NCBI RefSeq assembly: GCF_000002865.3
Contig: NW_001865044.1
Coordinates: forward strand, 302,162-366,161
Source of the DNA: Monosiga brevicollis MX1
Taxonomy: Eukaryota; Opisthokonta; Choanoflagellata; Craspedida; Salpingoecidae
Direction of reading: 5' to 3'
Length of the DNA stretch: 64,000 bases
Each line of letters starts with the position of its first letter. The first letter of the stretch is position 1. Positions 23,086-33,589 of this stretch are shown here, piece by piece. The notes under the pieces are model-generated. The model worked only from the letters and a program-made list of their open reading frames with translations, was not told the origin of the DNA and did no database searches. A program made the position numbers and the translations under genes.

Positions 23086-23789
23086 AGGGGCTGGTTCAAA
23101 GGCCTCGGTCTGATATCGAACAAGCAAGCCCCAGGGGACGCTTTGGTTGTTCGAGAGCCACCGAGGGAAACCATTCCCCTTAATTTTTGATTCGAATGGC
23201 AGCCTGCACTCGTTAGAGTCGAGCAGAGTTGTTTTGAACTTGTAAAGGTATTTATGACCGTGGTCGTTGTTTTGAGGCCCTCCGTTTCCGGGTCCCTGGC
23301 ACAAGGCTCGTGGTGGTGAGCAGTCCAGCCACGCGCCCAATTGCCAACCGTAGCCTTTCTTCAAGTCCGTCACCATAATATCCGATGTACACTGAATTGA
23401 GGTGGCAGACTCTCTCCCCTAGAGAGACAGAGCACAAGCCACCATGAAGTTGCCGAGAAACTCGAGTTCCCATCCCCTCTTCCTCACAATAAAATTAAAC
23501 TACATGTGGTATTGTTCTGAAGCTCAACCCTTTGACGAGGCCGCCAAAATTTTCCATCTCCTTCATCGAAATATTCGGTGATCCATCCATTTTTATTTTT
23601 TATTTTTATGCGGCTTGAATCGAAAAGGGACATCATCACGTGGCTCTCCTCCCATCTGCAGCACCACACTCAGACGGTCGACTCTGGCCTGCCAACCCTA
23701 AACCTGACCCTAGCCCAGTTCACTTTTGACCCTCAACACAGTTGGCCAAGTTCATTTCTGTCTCTTAACAGTCGTGGAACCCCACTTGG
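23086..23789. other. Spacer between sulfotransferase copies 1 and 2
   Basis: Holds the 3' flank of copy 1 with AATAAA at 23488 and the promoter of copy 2. No gene seen. Confidence 0.7.
23488..23493 (+). promoter_or_regulatory. Putative polyadenylation signal AATAAA
   Basis: AATAAA about 400 bases past the stop of sulfotransferase copy 1; plausible but distant. Confidence 0.4.
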
Positions 23790-24683
23790 ATGTTCGCCAT
23801 GACGAGTGTTTCGCGTCTGGCGGGCCTGCTGCTGATGCTGGTCGGTACCGTCACAGCTCTTCATAAACCCTTTGCTCGCAACAACCGCACCATCTACCAT
23901 TTTCACATCCACAAGTGCGGCGGCACCTCTTTTTGCCGCGACGCCGTTGCCAACAACGAGACGGTCCCTGCCGATTATCGGCACACCAACTGCAACTGGC
24001 GTGGTGATGAACCTGCTAGCTTACGCCCGCTCGGTGGCAAGTACAACGAAAACTTTGATTGCGATGGTCGGTTGGCTGCCATGGGAAACGTGACATACTT
24101 TCAGACCGAGAACGTCTTCAACCAGCGCATGCTGGAATGCCCCGACCGCCTCCTCATTGGTATACAAATGCGCCACCCCATTAAGCGCATCATTTCGCAC
24201 ATTAGCTTTGAGATTCGAGTGCACTCTACCACTGCCGCGAAAGCACGGGCAGAGACGTTCAGCCCCCGACCAAGCAGCGATACCCGCTACGGCTCAGCCA
24301 CCGTCAACAACTACTACATTCGCAGTCTCCTCGGGTCGGCCGTGTACGGGGCCCCCTTGGGCAAAATCACGCGTGCACATCTCGAGGCTGCCAAGCGGGT
24401 CCTGGATCAGTTTGTCATCTTCATTCTCGAGCACGCCGAGTGGCGCGAAGAGATGCTTGCTTGCTACTATGGTTGGCATGCGAAGGCCGTAGCTGACGGT
24501 GGGGGAACCCACATGCTCAACAGCCATGGCAAATCGAGTGCGTGGGCCGAGGAGAACATTGACGACGAATGGCGAGCCAAATTGGAAGAGCTGAATGCGC
24601 TCGACCTTGAGCTGTTTCGCTACGCCGGCGGGTTGTCTGCACAACAGCTGGGGGCTTGTCGTGATGCGAAGAACGCCAGGTGA
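23790..24683 (+). CDS. Sulfotransferase-like protein, tandem copy 2
   Basis: A single exon of 297 residues; ATG 23790, or the in-frame ATG 23799 (MTSVSRLAGLLLMLVG), which places the signal peptide at the very start. The PAPS loop is YHFHIHKCGGTSFC; the 3'-phosphate site is MRHPIKRIISHISFE. It shares long blocks with copy 3, identical over many codons (for example FDCDGRLAAMGNVTYFQTEN). It lacks the Lys/Arg-rich insertion that copy 1 carries after its IRFEQKEY helix. The same membrane-anchored or secreted sulfotransferase role is inferred. Confidence 0.72.
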   Translation: MFAMTSVSRLAGLLLMLVGTVTALHKPFARNNRTIYHFHIHKCGGTSFCRDAVANNETVPADYRHTNCNWRGDEPASLRPLGGKYNENFDCDGRLAAMGNVTYFQTENVFNQRMLECPDRLLIGIQMRHPIKRIISHISFEIRVHSTTAAKARAETFSPRPSSDTRYGSATVNNYYIRSLLGSAVYGAPLGKITRAHLEAAKRVLDQFVIFILEHAEWREEMLACYYGWHAKAVADGGGTHMLNSHGKSSAWAEENIDDEWRAKLEELNALDLELFRYAGGLSAQQLGACRDAKNAR

Positions 24684-25340
24684 TATTGTAGCAGCTGCGC
24701 ATGGAACCAGGACCAGGACCAGGAGTGTTGGATGCGACTTGTGACTCTGTCTCTGCAAACCTTCCTGTCTTCTTCCTTTGGAATGTTGTGACCCAGAAGC
24801 AGGGCGAAGCCTCCCCATTCTCCTCTCAAGATCATGGGAAGGTGCTGTTATTTTCGAGTGTAATTGATTCACGCATACAGATGCTACAATGAGCCAGCAG
24901 TTGATGATCGTCTCAGGAGAAGCGCTGTCTCGAGCTCGCGCATAAAGCCGCACTGCGACAGACATGCTTGGCATGCTTTCCCCCGCCCCTAGATGCGCGA
25001 CGGGCAGCGCCGTGTAGCTCGTTTCGACGCCAGCAGCCATTTTGGTGAGGCGATGTGAGGTTTGTAGACAGAGAGAGAGAGAGAGAGAGAGAGCGAGAAG
25101 AAAGAAGGGTAACAAGAATACTTATTCATGTTAGAGAGTAAAACATTTACTTTGGAGATGTATAACCCTATTGGTCAGGTTGACTTTGCTTGCTTGCTTG
25201 CACCACCATCCCCAACGTCCAACGTCCAACGTCCAGACTGAAGGCTCTGTCTCCAAGTAACATACCCCCTCTCGTCAAGCGCCATTGAGGGCCAAAAGGG
25301 AGTGATCACCACCTCGTTCATTTTAGCTTGAATATTCAAC
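24684..25340. other. Spacer between sulfotransferase copies 2 and 3
   Basis: No gene. A GA tract lies at 25071-25093 and a triplicated CCAACGT-type short repeat near 25210-25233. Confidence 0.7.
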
Positions 25341-26237
25341 ATGGCGCAAGGTGTTCCGCGTCCGGCGGGCCTGCTGCTGATGCTGGCCGTGACGGCCGGT
25401 GTCGTCACAGCTCTCCCGAAGCCCTTTGATCGCAACAACCGCACCATCTACCATTTTCACATCCACAAGTGCGGCGGCACCTCGTTTTGCGCCGACGCCG
25501 TTGCCAACAACGAGACAGTCCCCGACGGTTTCCCGCGAAGCAACTGTAATGGCCAAGGTGATAACCCGCAAGGTTCACACGCGATCGGTGGCAAGTACAA
25601 CGAAAACTTTGATTGCGATGGTCGGTTGGCTGCCATGGGAAACGTGACATACTTTCAGACCGAGAACGTCTTCAACCAGCGCATGCTGGAATGCCCCGAC
25701 CGCCTCCTCATTGGTATGCAAATGCGCCACCCCATCAGGCGCATCATTTCTCACATCAGCTATGAGACTCGCCTGCGCTCGGACAACACTGCGAAGGCAC
25801 GGGCAGAGACGTTCAGCCCCCGACCAAACAGCGATACCCGCTACGGCTCAGCCACCGTCAACAACTACTACATTCGCAGTCTCCTCGGGTCGGTCGTGTA
25901 CGAGGCCCCCTTGGGCACAATCACGCGTGCACATCTCGAGGCTGCCAAGCGGGTCCTGGATCAGTTTGTCATCTTCATTCTCGAGCACGCCGAGTGGCAT
26001 GAAGAGATGCTCGCTTGCTACTATGATTGGGATGAAAGAGCCCAGCAGGCTGAGGGAACCCACCTGCGCGATAGTCATGGTAGCTCAAGTGCATGGGCCG
26101 AGGAGAACCTCGACGACGAATGGCGAGCCAAATTGGAAGAGCTGAATGCGCTCGACCTTGAGCTGTTTCGCTATGCCGTTGGTTTGTCTGCAGAACAGCT
26201 GGGGGCTTGTCGCGATGCACAGAATGCCAGATCATAG
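25341..26237 (+). CDS. Sulfotransferase-like protein, tandem copy 3
   Basis: A single exon of 298 residues starting ATG 25341 (MAQGVPRPAGLLLMLAVTAG; signal peptide). The PAPS loop YHFHIHKCGGTSFC and the 3'-phosphate site MRHPIRRIISHISYE are intact. Near-identical to copy 2 from the loop through the C-terminus, with clustered differences (YPRSNCNGQGDNPQ-like region, the tail after the RIISHIS helix, and around CYYDWDERAQQAEG). This pattern suggests recent duplication or gene conversion. Confidence 0.72.
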   Translation: MAQGVPRPAGLLLMLAVTAGVVTALPKPFDRNNRTIYHFHIHKCGGTSFCADAVANNETVPDGFPRSNCNGQGDNPQGSHAIGGKYNENFDCDGRLAAMGNVTYFQTENVFNQRMLECPDRLLIGMQMRHPIRRIISHISYETRLRSDNTAKARAETFSPRPNSDTRYGSATVNNYYIRSLLGSVVYEAPLGTITRAHLEAAKRVLDQFVIFILEHAEWHEEMLACYYDWDERAQQAEGTHLRDSHGSSSAWAEENLDDEWRAKLEELNALDLELFRYAVGLSAEQLGACRDAQNARS

Positions 26238-26671
26238 CATTGTAGCAGCTGCGCATAAGATCAGGACCGGGAGGGTTCGATTCTCTGCGCGCTGGATACG
26301 CCTGCATGTTCTTCCAATGCAATCACGTCAAGCAAGCGTTTTTTATTCCTCCCTCTCGTACCGCCAATTGTCTCTTTTGAAAGAGTGGGAGAGTGAGAGA
26401 GCGCGCGCGCGCAGGCGTGCGTGTGTGTGTGTGTGTGCGTGTGTGTTTTAATCGAGAATCAGCGAATTATGCTTTATTATATGAGCGACATGATGTTGTG
26501 ACTGCTGACCGACTGGTTGTTGGCAAGGAATCAATTCAAACAACATGTGGGCTTTCAACTTGTTGGCATGAATGTCGGGTGAAGCACAAAGATGCACCAT
26601 GCCGGTAAAAAGCGTCGGGAGCAGTGCTTTTAAATGCATTGAATGGCCACAGCTTCCGGCGCGACTCACGC
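26238..26671. other. Convergent intergenic space
   Basis: Between sulfotransferase copy 3 (+) and the CWF19L1 gene (-). It contains a short GCGC/TGTG tract at 26400-26447 and, on the minus strand, AATAAA at 26473-26478, a plausible poly-A signal for the CWF19L1 gene. Confidence 0.6.
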
Positions 26672-29600
26672 TTATTCAGCCACGGCCTTTTTCTTCAAAA
26701 ACGGATCGTGGGGGCGAAAGGCTTCACGGAAGGCTTTTGTTGCGGCAGTTTCGCCCTCTTTGTCCAGTGAGCACGCCTTCCAGTCAATCTTATCTGGGCA
26801 GTTGAGAACCTGTGCATGCGCCAGAATCTCCCGTCCGTACTGCAGCGGAAAGCGACCGCTGATGCCATGAATCAGCAGCTGGCCCGAGGGCAGCTCGAGC
26901 ATAAAGTAGGGCGTCGTTTCCTCAAACAACTGCAGTTTGGTGCAAATCGGAAGGGAAAAAAAATGTGAAAAAAAAAACAAAAACAAAGAAAGAATAAGAC
27001 TGAGGAGGGAAGGGGCAAGCTCGGGGTCAACGCATCCCCAAATCAGACATTGAGACCCACCTCGTTCAAATCCGTGCCGGCAGGCTGCGTGTCCAGCTGG
27101 AGTTGGTATCGGCTTGCTAAGCTCCGTGCTGCTAGCTCAATGGAGTCACTCAGACCACGAGGCACTGGTACGGCCTATCATTTCATGTCGTTTTGCGCCC
27201 AGTCAAAGTATGACACTGGCGGAAGCCCAGCCCGTCAGAGGGGTTGCGGATCGATTTGAGCGACGTACCTGCAGTTGCATGTGATCGGAGCGGAAGTTAC
27301 GCTCAAAGAAAACCACGTCCCGGTCAGTGGCTGCAAAAAACTTCCGGAGGGCCTTCTTGTACTCATTGACGCCCGTTGCAATGTCCTACAGAGCCCACAC
27401 CAGGTCAGGTACTCTGGCGCGACCGCCGTTAAACAGGCCAAGGCTAGAAGTATAGCGCCTACGTCGTCGAGGTGCAAAGTGGATTGGCAATGCTTGACAG
27501 GTACGATCAAGACGTGGTCCTCGCACAACTGCCCCTTGGGCAGAGCCAGATATACCTGGATTACGCAGAATGAGGAGTCAAGTCAGTCATGCCCGACAGA
27601 ACAGCCATTGCATTACAAGCGAAGCAACCGAGTTGCGCCACCACGCACATCCTTGCTCACGGATGCAACCAAGTGCTTTTCCACTTTCGGGCTGCCCAGG
27701 CAAAACCAGCAGTTTTCCTGCGTCACCGGTGCTAAGCCACGAGCAACACAACACAGGGTCAAAAAATGTTCAGCATGCTTCGATAAGGGAGTGCTTGGGG
27801 CAATCATGTCATGATGACATGGCCAGCATTGAACAAAGAAAAGAGTAGCTTTATGAAGCAGCCAGGTCAATGATAAAGTGCTTTGCAGGATACTTACGAC
27901 GCTTTTTGCCCTTGGGCCCACCACGACCACCTATCATATAACCCACACCAGGCGGTGCAAGTCATATGTACGCTTGGCGCAAGAGATTTAAAAATGATTT
28001 TGCACAATGCAAGATGTCATGATCACCCACCATGCTGTCGTTTGCCACCAGCCCAGAAGAAGCCTGTTGGCTCCGCGCGATGCCGAGCTGAAGACCACCC
28101 AACGCACCACAACGCCATCAGCACTGCACTGTCAATGATGTAGGCCACCGGAAATGGAAAGAGGAGTTACCTGCAAAAGGCGAATCAGTGGTTCCCTGTG
28201 GCTGCTCGACAAGCTTGGCAACATCTTCCTCAGACCGAGGCACGATGCTACATGCATAAATCCACTGCGACGCGAACATTGACACACAACGGAGTTGGGC
28301 ACGTGGTAGTGAGTAAAGCATGCAAACGCGTGTGCGAAGCAGGGAGAAGAAGGGAAAACGGAAAGCACCTTGGCCTTGACAGGGTTGCCCACGGGGGCCA
28401 TGCCAAGGAAGCGAGTCACGTTGACTGGGGCCTCCTGGGCCCCATGGTTTCGATAAGGGCTGCGCTCGAAAAAGACTGTCACCGTCATTCCCATGCAGAA
28501 ACACATACAAGCATGAGCCCCAATGCCCAAGCCCTGTTCCCGGCATCCACTTCTCAGAGCCAAAGGCCAATATTTGCACACATAAGGTAGGCAAAGAACA
28601 ACGACAGAGAGAACAGGAGGGGGGAAAGAGCCAAAAAGGGCAGGCTCCTTTGGTATGTGATCAAGCAACTTTGAAACACTGAGCCATTTTTTCCCGCGAC
28701 CAAGTTTCCCGCGACCAAGACTAACCAGCTCCACCTGCAAAGTGATAGCGCGGGCGAAGTGCCTTGGCAACGGCTTGTGAGCCAGGGCATTGGCGTAGCC
28801 AATTGAGATCGGGCTAAAAGAGATGCAATGAGGATAGGAGGCGCACAATAACAATGCGTTCAACCGAGAGGTCGGGGTATGCGGTAGAGAAGTCCGAGAG
28901 ACTACACATACCACAGGGCCTTGGTTGTTGTGCGCAATGTCGTTGGGCCAGCGGGAGGTCAGGAGAATGTCGACTCCATGAAAACCAGGCTTGGCACTCA
29001 TGTCCACCAGGCGTTTGACGTCACCCTACGTTTGACAAGTGGCTTTTATCAGTTCCCGAGAAGAGCAACAAGTATAGATGGATCCAGGGCAGCTTTTGGT
29101 CAGGAGGTGGGCTCAGACCTGGCAGTATAGGAAAGGATGCTGTCGCTCTTTGTGATGATAGGCCATCTTCTCAAACACACCACTCAGCGAAGCCACTTTA
29201 AGTCCACCAGCAATGGTCGTGATGGAGCTATCGCCTGTGCATAGAAGGACAAAAATTAAAAAAAAAAAAAAATTAAAATAAAATAACAGGTCACATTATT
29301 GGAGGCTCCGAGGCGAATGGGCTGCTGGGGCCGTAATGGGAGCAGGTGAAGACGCAGCCTATCCTTGAGCGACCATACCGAGATAGGTAACATTGGGACA
29401 CAAATCACCGCCATGTTCTTTGCCCTGTATAGAGGACGCAGTGGATCAGGGTGTGTGAGTGCTTGGATCAGGGACCAACTCGAGATTGCATTTTGAAGTT
29501 CAGAGCACATGGTTGAACTTGGGGCGTGGGATCCAGATATTTCAGAATCACGCAAGAGCGCTGCAAGAGCTGATCAAATACAACCTTAAAGCGGGGCGCT

Positions 29601-30110
29601 TGTGCTTCCGTGATGGGTCCCAGGATATAGGTTGGCACAGGAACTGCGCGCGCAACGGCCACGACTATGAGGTTCGGGATCAGATGCTACACCTGAGCAA
29701 ACATAAAAAGCGGGCCACGAACAAGTAGTCACGCCAGAAACACAACGCTGCCAGGTCTCATCGGCCGAGCCATCTGCGGCAAAGAAGCTTCCAGTGCAAA
29801 ACATGGCCTGGCCGGTGGGGTTATGCAAAGAGTTGGGACGGGTCAGTTCGTTCGAGTCAGATTGCAAATGACAATTGTCTGCGATGCTGGGCTAGTAGCG
29901 TACGTCGAAAGCGCCTGATTTTTTCGTGACGGCATTGACTTTCTTCAACAGCGTCTCAATCTTCCCGTCCACATCGCCAACGGCAAGGCTGTGCCGGTTG
30001 TGGGCCAGGCAGGGTCGTGCATCAGCAATGGTGGTGAGGCCTGAGAGAACCATTGATTAGGCGAGTGCAACAACAAGCCATGCCAGCCCTTACATGCGAA
30101 GAGGCGACAT
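26672..30110 (-). CDS. CWF19L1: CWF19L1-like protein (CwfJ / Drn1 family)
   Basis: Family members associate with the spliceosome and lariat debranching; the N-terminal half is a metallophosphoesterase-like domain, the C-terminal half a HIT-like CwfJ domain. The first exon is only 17 bases (30110-30094, MSPLR); intron 29989-30093 joins it to LAVGDVDGKIETLLKKVN, matching the human start LLACGDVEGK. Then in order: AMFCTGSFFAADGS, VPVPTYILGPITEA, GGDLCPNVTYLG, GLKVASLSGVF, VDILLTSRWPNDIA, YERSPYRNHG-type and NVTRFLGMAPVGN, a basic KGKKRR linker, NCWFCLGSPKVEKHLVAS, EDHVLIVPVKHCQS (HIT-like), VFFERNFRSDHMQLQ-type, and the final exon with YFMLELPSGQLLIHGI, GRFPLQYGREILAHAQVL and stop at 26672. About a dozen exons. 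Order and content match the family over its full length. Confidence 0.88.
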
Positions 30111-30957
30111 GGTGCTGCTGGTAAGCTTGCCCTCAGCAAGCCTCTGGTTCTCGTCGTATCCACCAGCGCCAATCTCAGCTCCAATCCTGAAGCCAACATA
30201 GCCGATCCAGATGCGTGAGCATGAGGCATGAGGTAGGAGGCAGGAGGCAGACCCATTCTCCCCTTCGCCTTGACTCGACCCAGTGCTCATGATCAGGCGT
30301 CCGCAGCCACCACCTGCTCCACGCACACACACACACACACACACCTGGTCAAAAAAAAAATGACAAGAAAGACTGTTGTTATCACACTTTGGCTCAACGA
30401 TTTCGTCTGACATCAGATATTTATCTGACATTCTGAGCTCATCTGATATGATGACATTGTGTCCCTTATCTGTGGATTCGCTGCCTGCGTGAATGCAGAA
30501 AGGTGCGCTGGTGACGGGAGCGGGTCGACGGCGGGGGCGGGGAAGAAGGCATCAAGCGGCAGCCAACATCCATAGGAGAGAGGATGGGAGGGGGAAGAGG
30601 AACATGTTCATCTGGGCATGGTCATGGTTGAGATTTGCGTCCCAAATAAGAAAGCTCTCCCCCGCTGCATGTCCCAGCATGCCGTTGGAGTGCCGGGGTT
30701 GCACCGCAACCATCTCTCCACCAGCCAATGGCATGCATGCGTGATGTCTGTCTTGCTGCCAAATGCTAGATGCTCGATGGCACCCGATGCACTTGGTGAG
30801 GCGTTTAACATTGTCCGTCCTGCCTCAGCCGTCGCTCACCCTTGACCTCACCTCCCTCCCGTGTTTGGATGTCCTGAAACTGGGCCTCGGCAGACGCTGC
30901 CCCCCCAGCACAAATATCCTGCAGCCTGCCCATGGCCAAGAGGCTGGCGGCTCAGCC
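30111..30957. other. Bidirectional upstream region
   Basis: Separates the divergent CWF19L1 (-) and tyrosine-tail (+) genes. Contains a short CA tract near 30323-30344 and a cluster of ATCTGA/TCAGAT elements at 30396-30455. No gene seen. Confidence 0.6.
30413..30428. promoter_or_regulatory. Palindromic TCAGATA-TT-TATCTGA element
   Basis: A perfect 7-base inverted repeat with a 2-base centre. A further CATCTGATATGATGA element follows 20 bases downstream. Position, between two divergently transcribed genes, suggests a transcription-factor site; function is not shown. Confidence 0.35.
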
Positions 30958-33170
30958 ATGGCCTTGTGCATGCGCCTGTGTTTGAATTGCGCCCGGAGCG
31001 CTGACTCTCGCTGCGTCTCATTCGTGCTGATTGCGATTCTGGCAGTGCTGAGCAATGTCGGCTGTACGTGCTGCCTGCCTTGTTCGTTGAGGGTCTTGCA
31101 ACGTCGTTCTTGCCGGTCTCACCCACGCTCGTGATATAGCTATGGCCAAGGCTACGACGGCCGAAACACCAGCTTTGATCACCGCGCCTTCCACCAACGC
31201 GACGTGGCAGTATGGACCAATTGGCAATGCGGAAAATGATCAAGCATCGACCAGCTCGGCCGACCCAAGCTCGGCCGACCCAGGCTCGCCCTCGGATTCC
31301 GAGGGCTTTGCCACAACCAACACAGCATCGCCCCCTTTGGATACAGCATCAATCACCTCTACCCCTGTTCACCTCACTTCGAGTATGGATTCCACCGGTG
31401 CGGGTGGCCCTCTACCACCCCAAGCCACCTCCGCAATCGTGACGGAAGGTACGAGCAGTGTGCAAGCAACAGCCGACGGCGACACCACCGACACAGCCTT
31501 TCTGGCGTCCACAGCGGGCGTCGTCACTGCCGGCTTTGCCTCCACTACAGCCAGGCCAAGCAATCGCCCGCAACGCGGCTTGATCTGGCTCTTTGCCGGC
31601 TTGGTGGTGCTCTTTGCTCTTGGCGCCCTGCTCCTCTGCTTTCTGGGTTGCTTGGCCTGCCTAAAAAAGCAACGCCAGCATCCTGTGGCCTCAAATGCAT
31701 ACACTAGTTCAACAGCCACCGCTCGAGCCAAAAGCCGAGCGGCTCACGGCCATACGCACATCTATGAAACTATCGATCCAGCCCAAGGTATGGCGAGCCC
31801 TCTTCTTTCGCGCCTGTTGGCTCGCCTTGCCACCAGCCTTTCTTTGTCCACAATTTTGTTCTGTGTACATTTGCCGAACATGCTCCTTCACTCCTTCCCC
31901 ATCTACCGCCCATGCCACCAAGGTTCAGGCTGCGCAAAGCCTGCTGAACATCCACCTTTTGTCATCTCAGACCTAGACGCACCAGAGCTGGAATTTGAAC
32001 CAAGCAGCGAAGCCTTCATGCTTCAAGGTGAGCGTGTCGTCATACTCCCTTACCGCTTTGCCCTCCCGCTGCATCTGCCATTCTTGCATGACCACTCACT
32101 CACCCGCTGTGCCGGTGTACGCTGCCAGGTCAACATGCCATCTATTCGACACCTCATCGCCGGCATGCTAGCCACGAGTTCATCCAACCACCCGTCGAAT
32201 TGTACGGCATGGCTCAACCCTACCAAGCTCCCCTCGGAGGGTCGATGCAGACTTATGTTTCGTCAGATCATGGCAGCGTCTATGGATCCCTTGCGGGTAG
32301 CCCCGGCCACGCATCTCATTGGGAATCACATCAGCAAGGCGAACGCTCATCTCTTTACTCCGTCACTCCCTCCTTGACGGTATGACCCCACCTTTCTGAC
32401 TTGATCTTGATCTTGATTCTGCCTCGTGATGGAAACCCTGCAAGTTGTGCTCAAGGGCTTTGTGAACATCGACTCGACATTCTTAGAATTCTTCGCTGAG
32501 CCTGAACAGTTGGCATCAACAGACGGGATACGTCCCAGGACCGGCACCAATCCCTCCTCAATCACACTTGACTCAGACTATTCAAACACCATTCCGCTAC
32601 GCGGCAGAGCACGCCTATGCACCTCCACCTGTCGATGCTCAGGTTTTGCCGGCGCACCGACGGTATCCAGATGAAATGTACAACCCTCAAGATCAAGCCA
32701 ACTACGCCCCAAGTCTTCATGTTCTTCCCCATGCCCACACCCCTGTCCGCTATCGTCGAGTGCAGCGCTATCCAGACAGCATGGCTCTGTACGATGCCCA
32801 GTCTGCCGCTCAGCCGGTGCAACCAAGCGACGAGTGGAACACGCCGTGGCATCAGGACACTGACTTGATGCATGAACCTGGGCCATGTGAAACAGTCAGC
32901 GAGCCCTTGCATGTGGCAGAGCCCTCATACCTGCCAGCTTTGCATATGGACAACATCTCTCAAGGGCACGATCAAGCGGATCCAGAGGGATCTCAGCTCT
33001 TAGCGCCCATGTATGTTGATTCCATCCCGGAGGAAGCTCGGGTGCTCAGCTTTGTCCCGCCGCCCCGAAAAGCGACAGAAAGGCTTGCTGCTCCACCAGA
33101 GGCATACCTGAAGCGTGTCCATCGAAATGACGGCCACACGTACTCGGTGGAAGAGCAATCCATTATTTAG
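30958..33170 (+). CDS. Single-pass membrane protein with Ser/Thr-rich ectodomain and tyrosine-rich tail
   Basis: Not recognised as a known family. Five exons (30958-31063, 31140-31787, 31923-32027, 32129-32379, 32577-33170) join in frame to 567 residues. The N-terminal signal is CVSFVLIAILAVLSNVG. The ectodomain of about 140 residues is Ser/Thr/Ala/Pro-rich and mucin-like, with NAT sequons and no Cys-rich domain. The membrane helix is LIWLFAGLVVLFALGALLLC, followed by CLKKQRQ as stop-transfer. The cytoplasmic part of about 380 residues has roughly 20 tyrosines, including HIYETID, LYGMAQPY, TYVSSD, SVYGSL, LYSVTP, AYAPPP, MYNPQ, NYAPS, RYPD (twice), YVDSIP, AYLKRV and TYSVEE. Many are followed by acidic or hydrophobic residues as in SH2 targets. 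It may be an adhesion protein, receptor or docking scaffold for tyrosine kinases. It lies tail-to-tail with the kinase gene. Confidence 0.7.
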
Positions 33171-33589
33171 TATGGGGGTCACAGCACGCGGTGACTACCC
33201 CGAGTAAAACGCCAGCCCCCCCTTTATGTTCTACGCGTTCCACTCGCCCTAGGAGCGATGGGCTCGAGCCCCAAAGGCGTGCGTCTCTGTGTTTGCATGT
33301 CAGGGTGCTTGTTTTTGTGGATGTAGCAGGTGTTATGGTCTTGCGCCTTGTGTGCCAAACCACACGGCCAACACGAGTTGGTTTTGTACATCACGAGTCC
33401 CAAACTTGTTCCTCTGCTGGCCTGTTGCCAGTTTCGCGACCAACTCCACAAGAAACGCAATTGTAAGCATAAATTCTGTTTTGCGCGAGCATGTGCCGCA
33501 CAGATGCAACCAAAGAGCGTTCGAAGGGCCCACTTGGATGAAAACGGAGCCCTTCAGCATACAATAAAGTGTTGAAAGCCAGTTCCGTG
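33171..33589. other. Convergent 3' space
   Basis: 420 bases between the stops of the tyrosine-tail gene and the kinase gene; 3' untranslated sequence only. Confidence 0.7.
33563..33568 (+). promoter_or_regulatory. Putative polyadenylation signal AATAAA
   Basis: AATAAA on the plus strand 393 bases after the tyrosine-tail gene's stop and 22 bases before the convergent kinase stop. Confidence 0.5.

Noticed and set aside
33240-33290. GGGCTCGAGCCCC looked like a tRNA T-arm (B box)
   Set aside because: No matching acceptor, D or anticodon arms could be folded around it.
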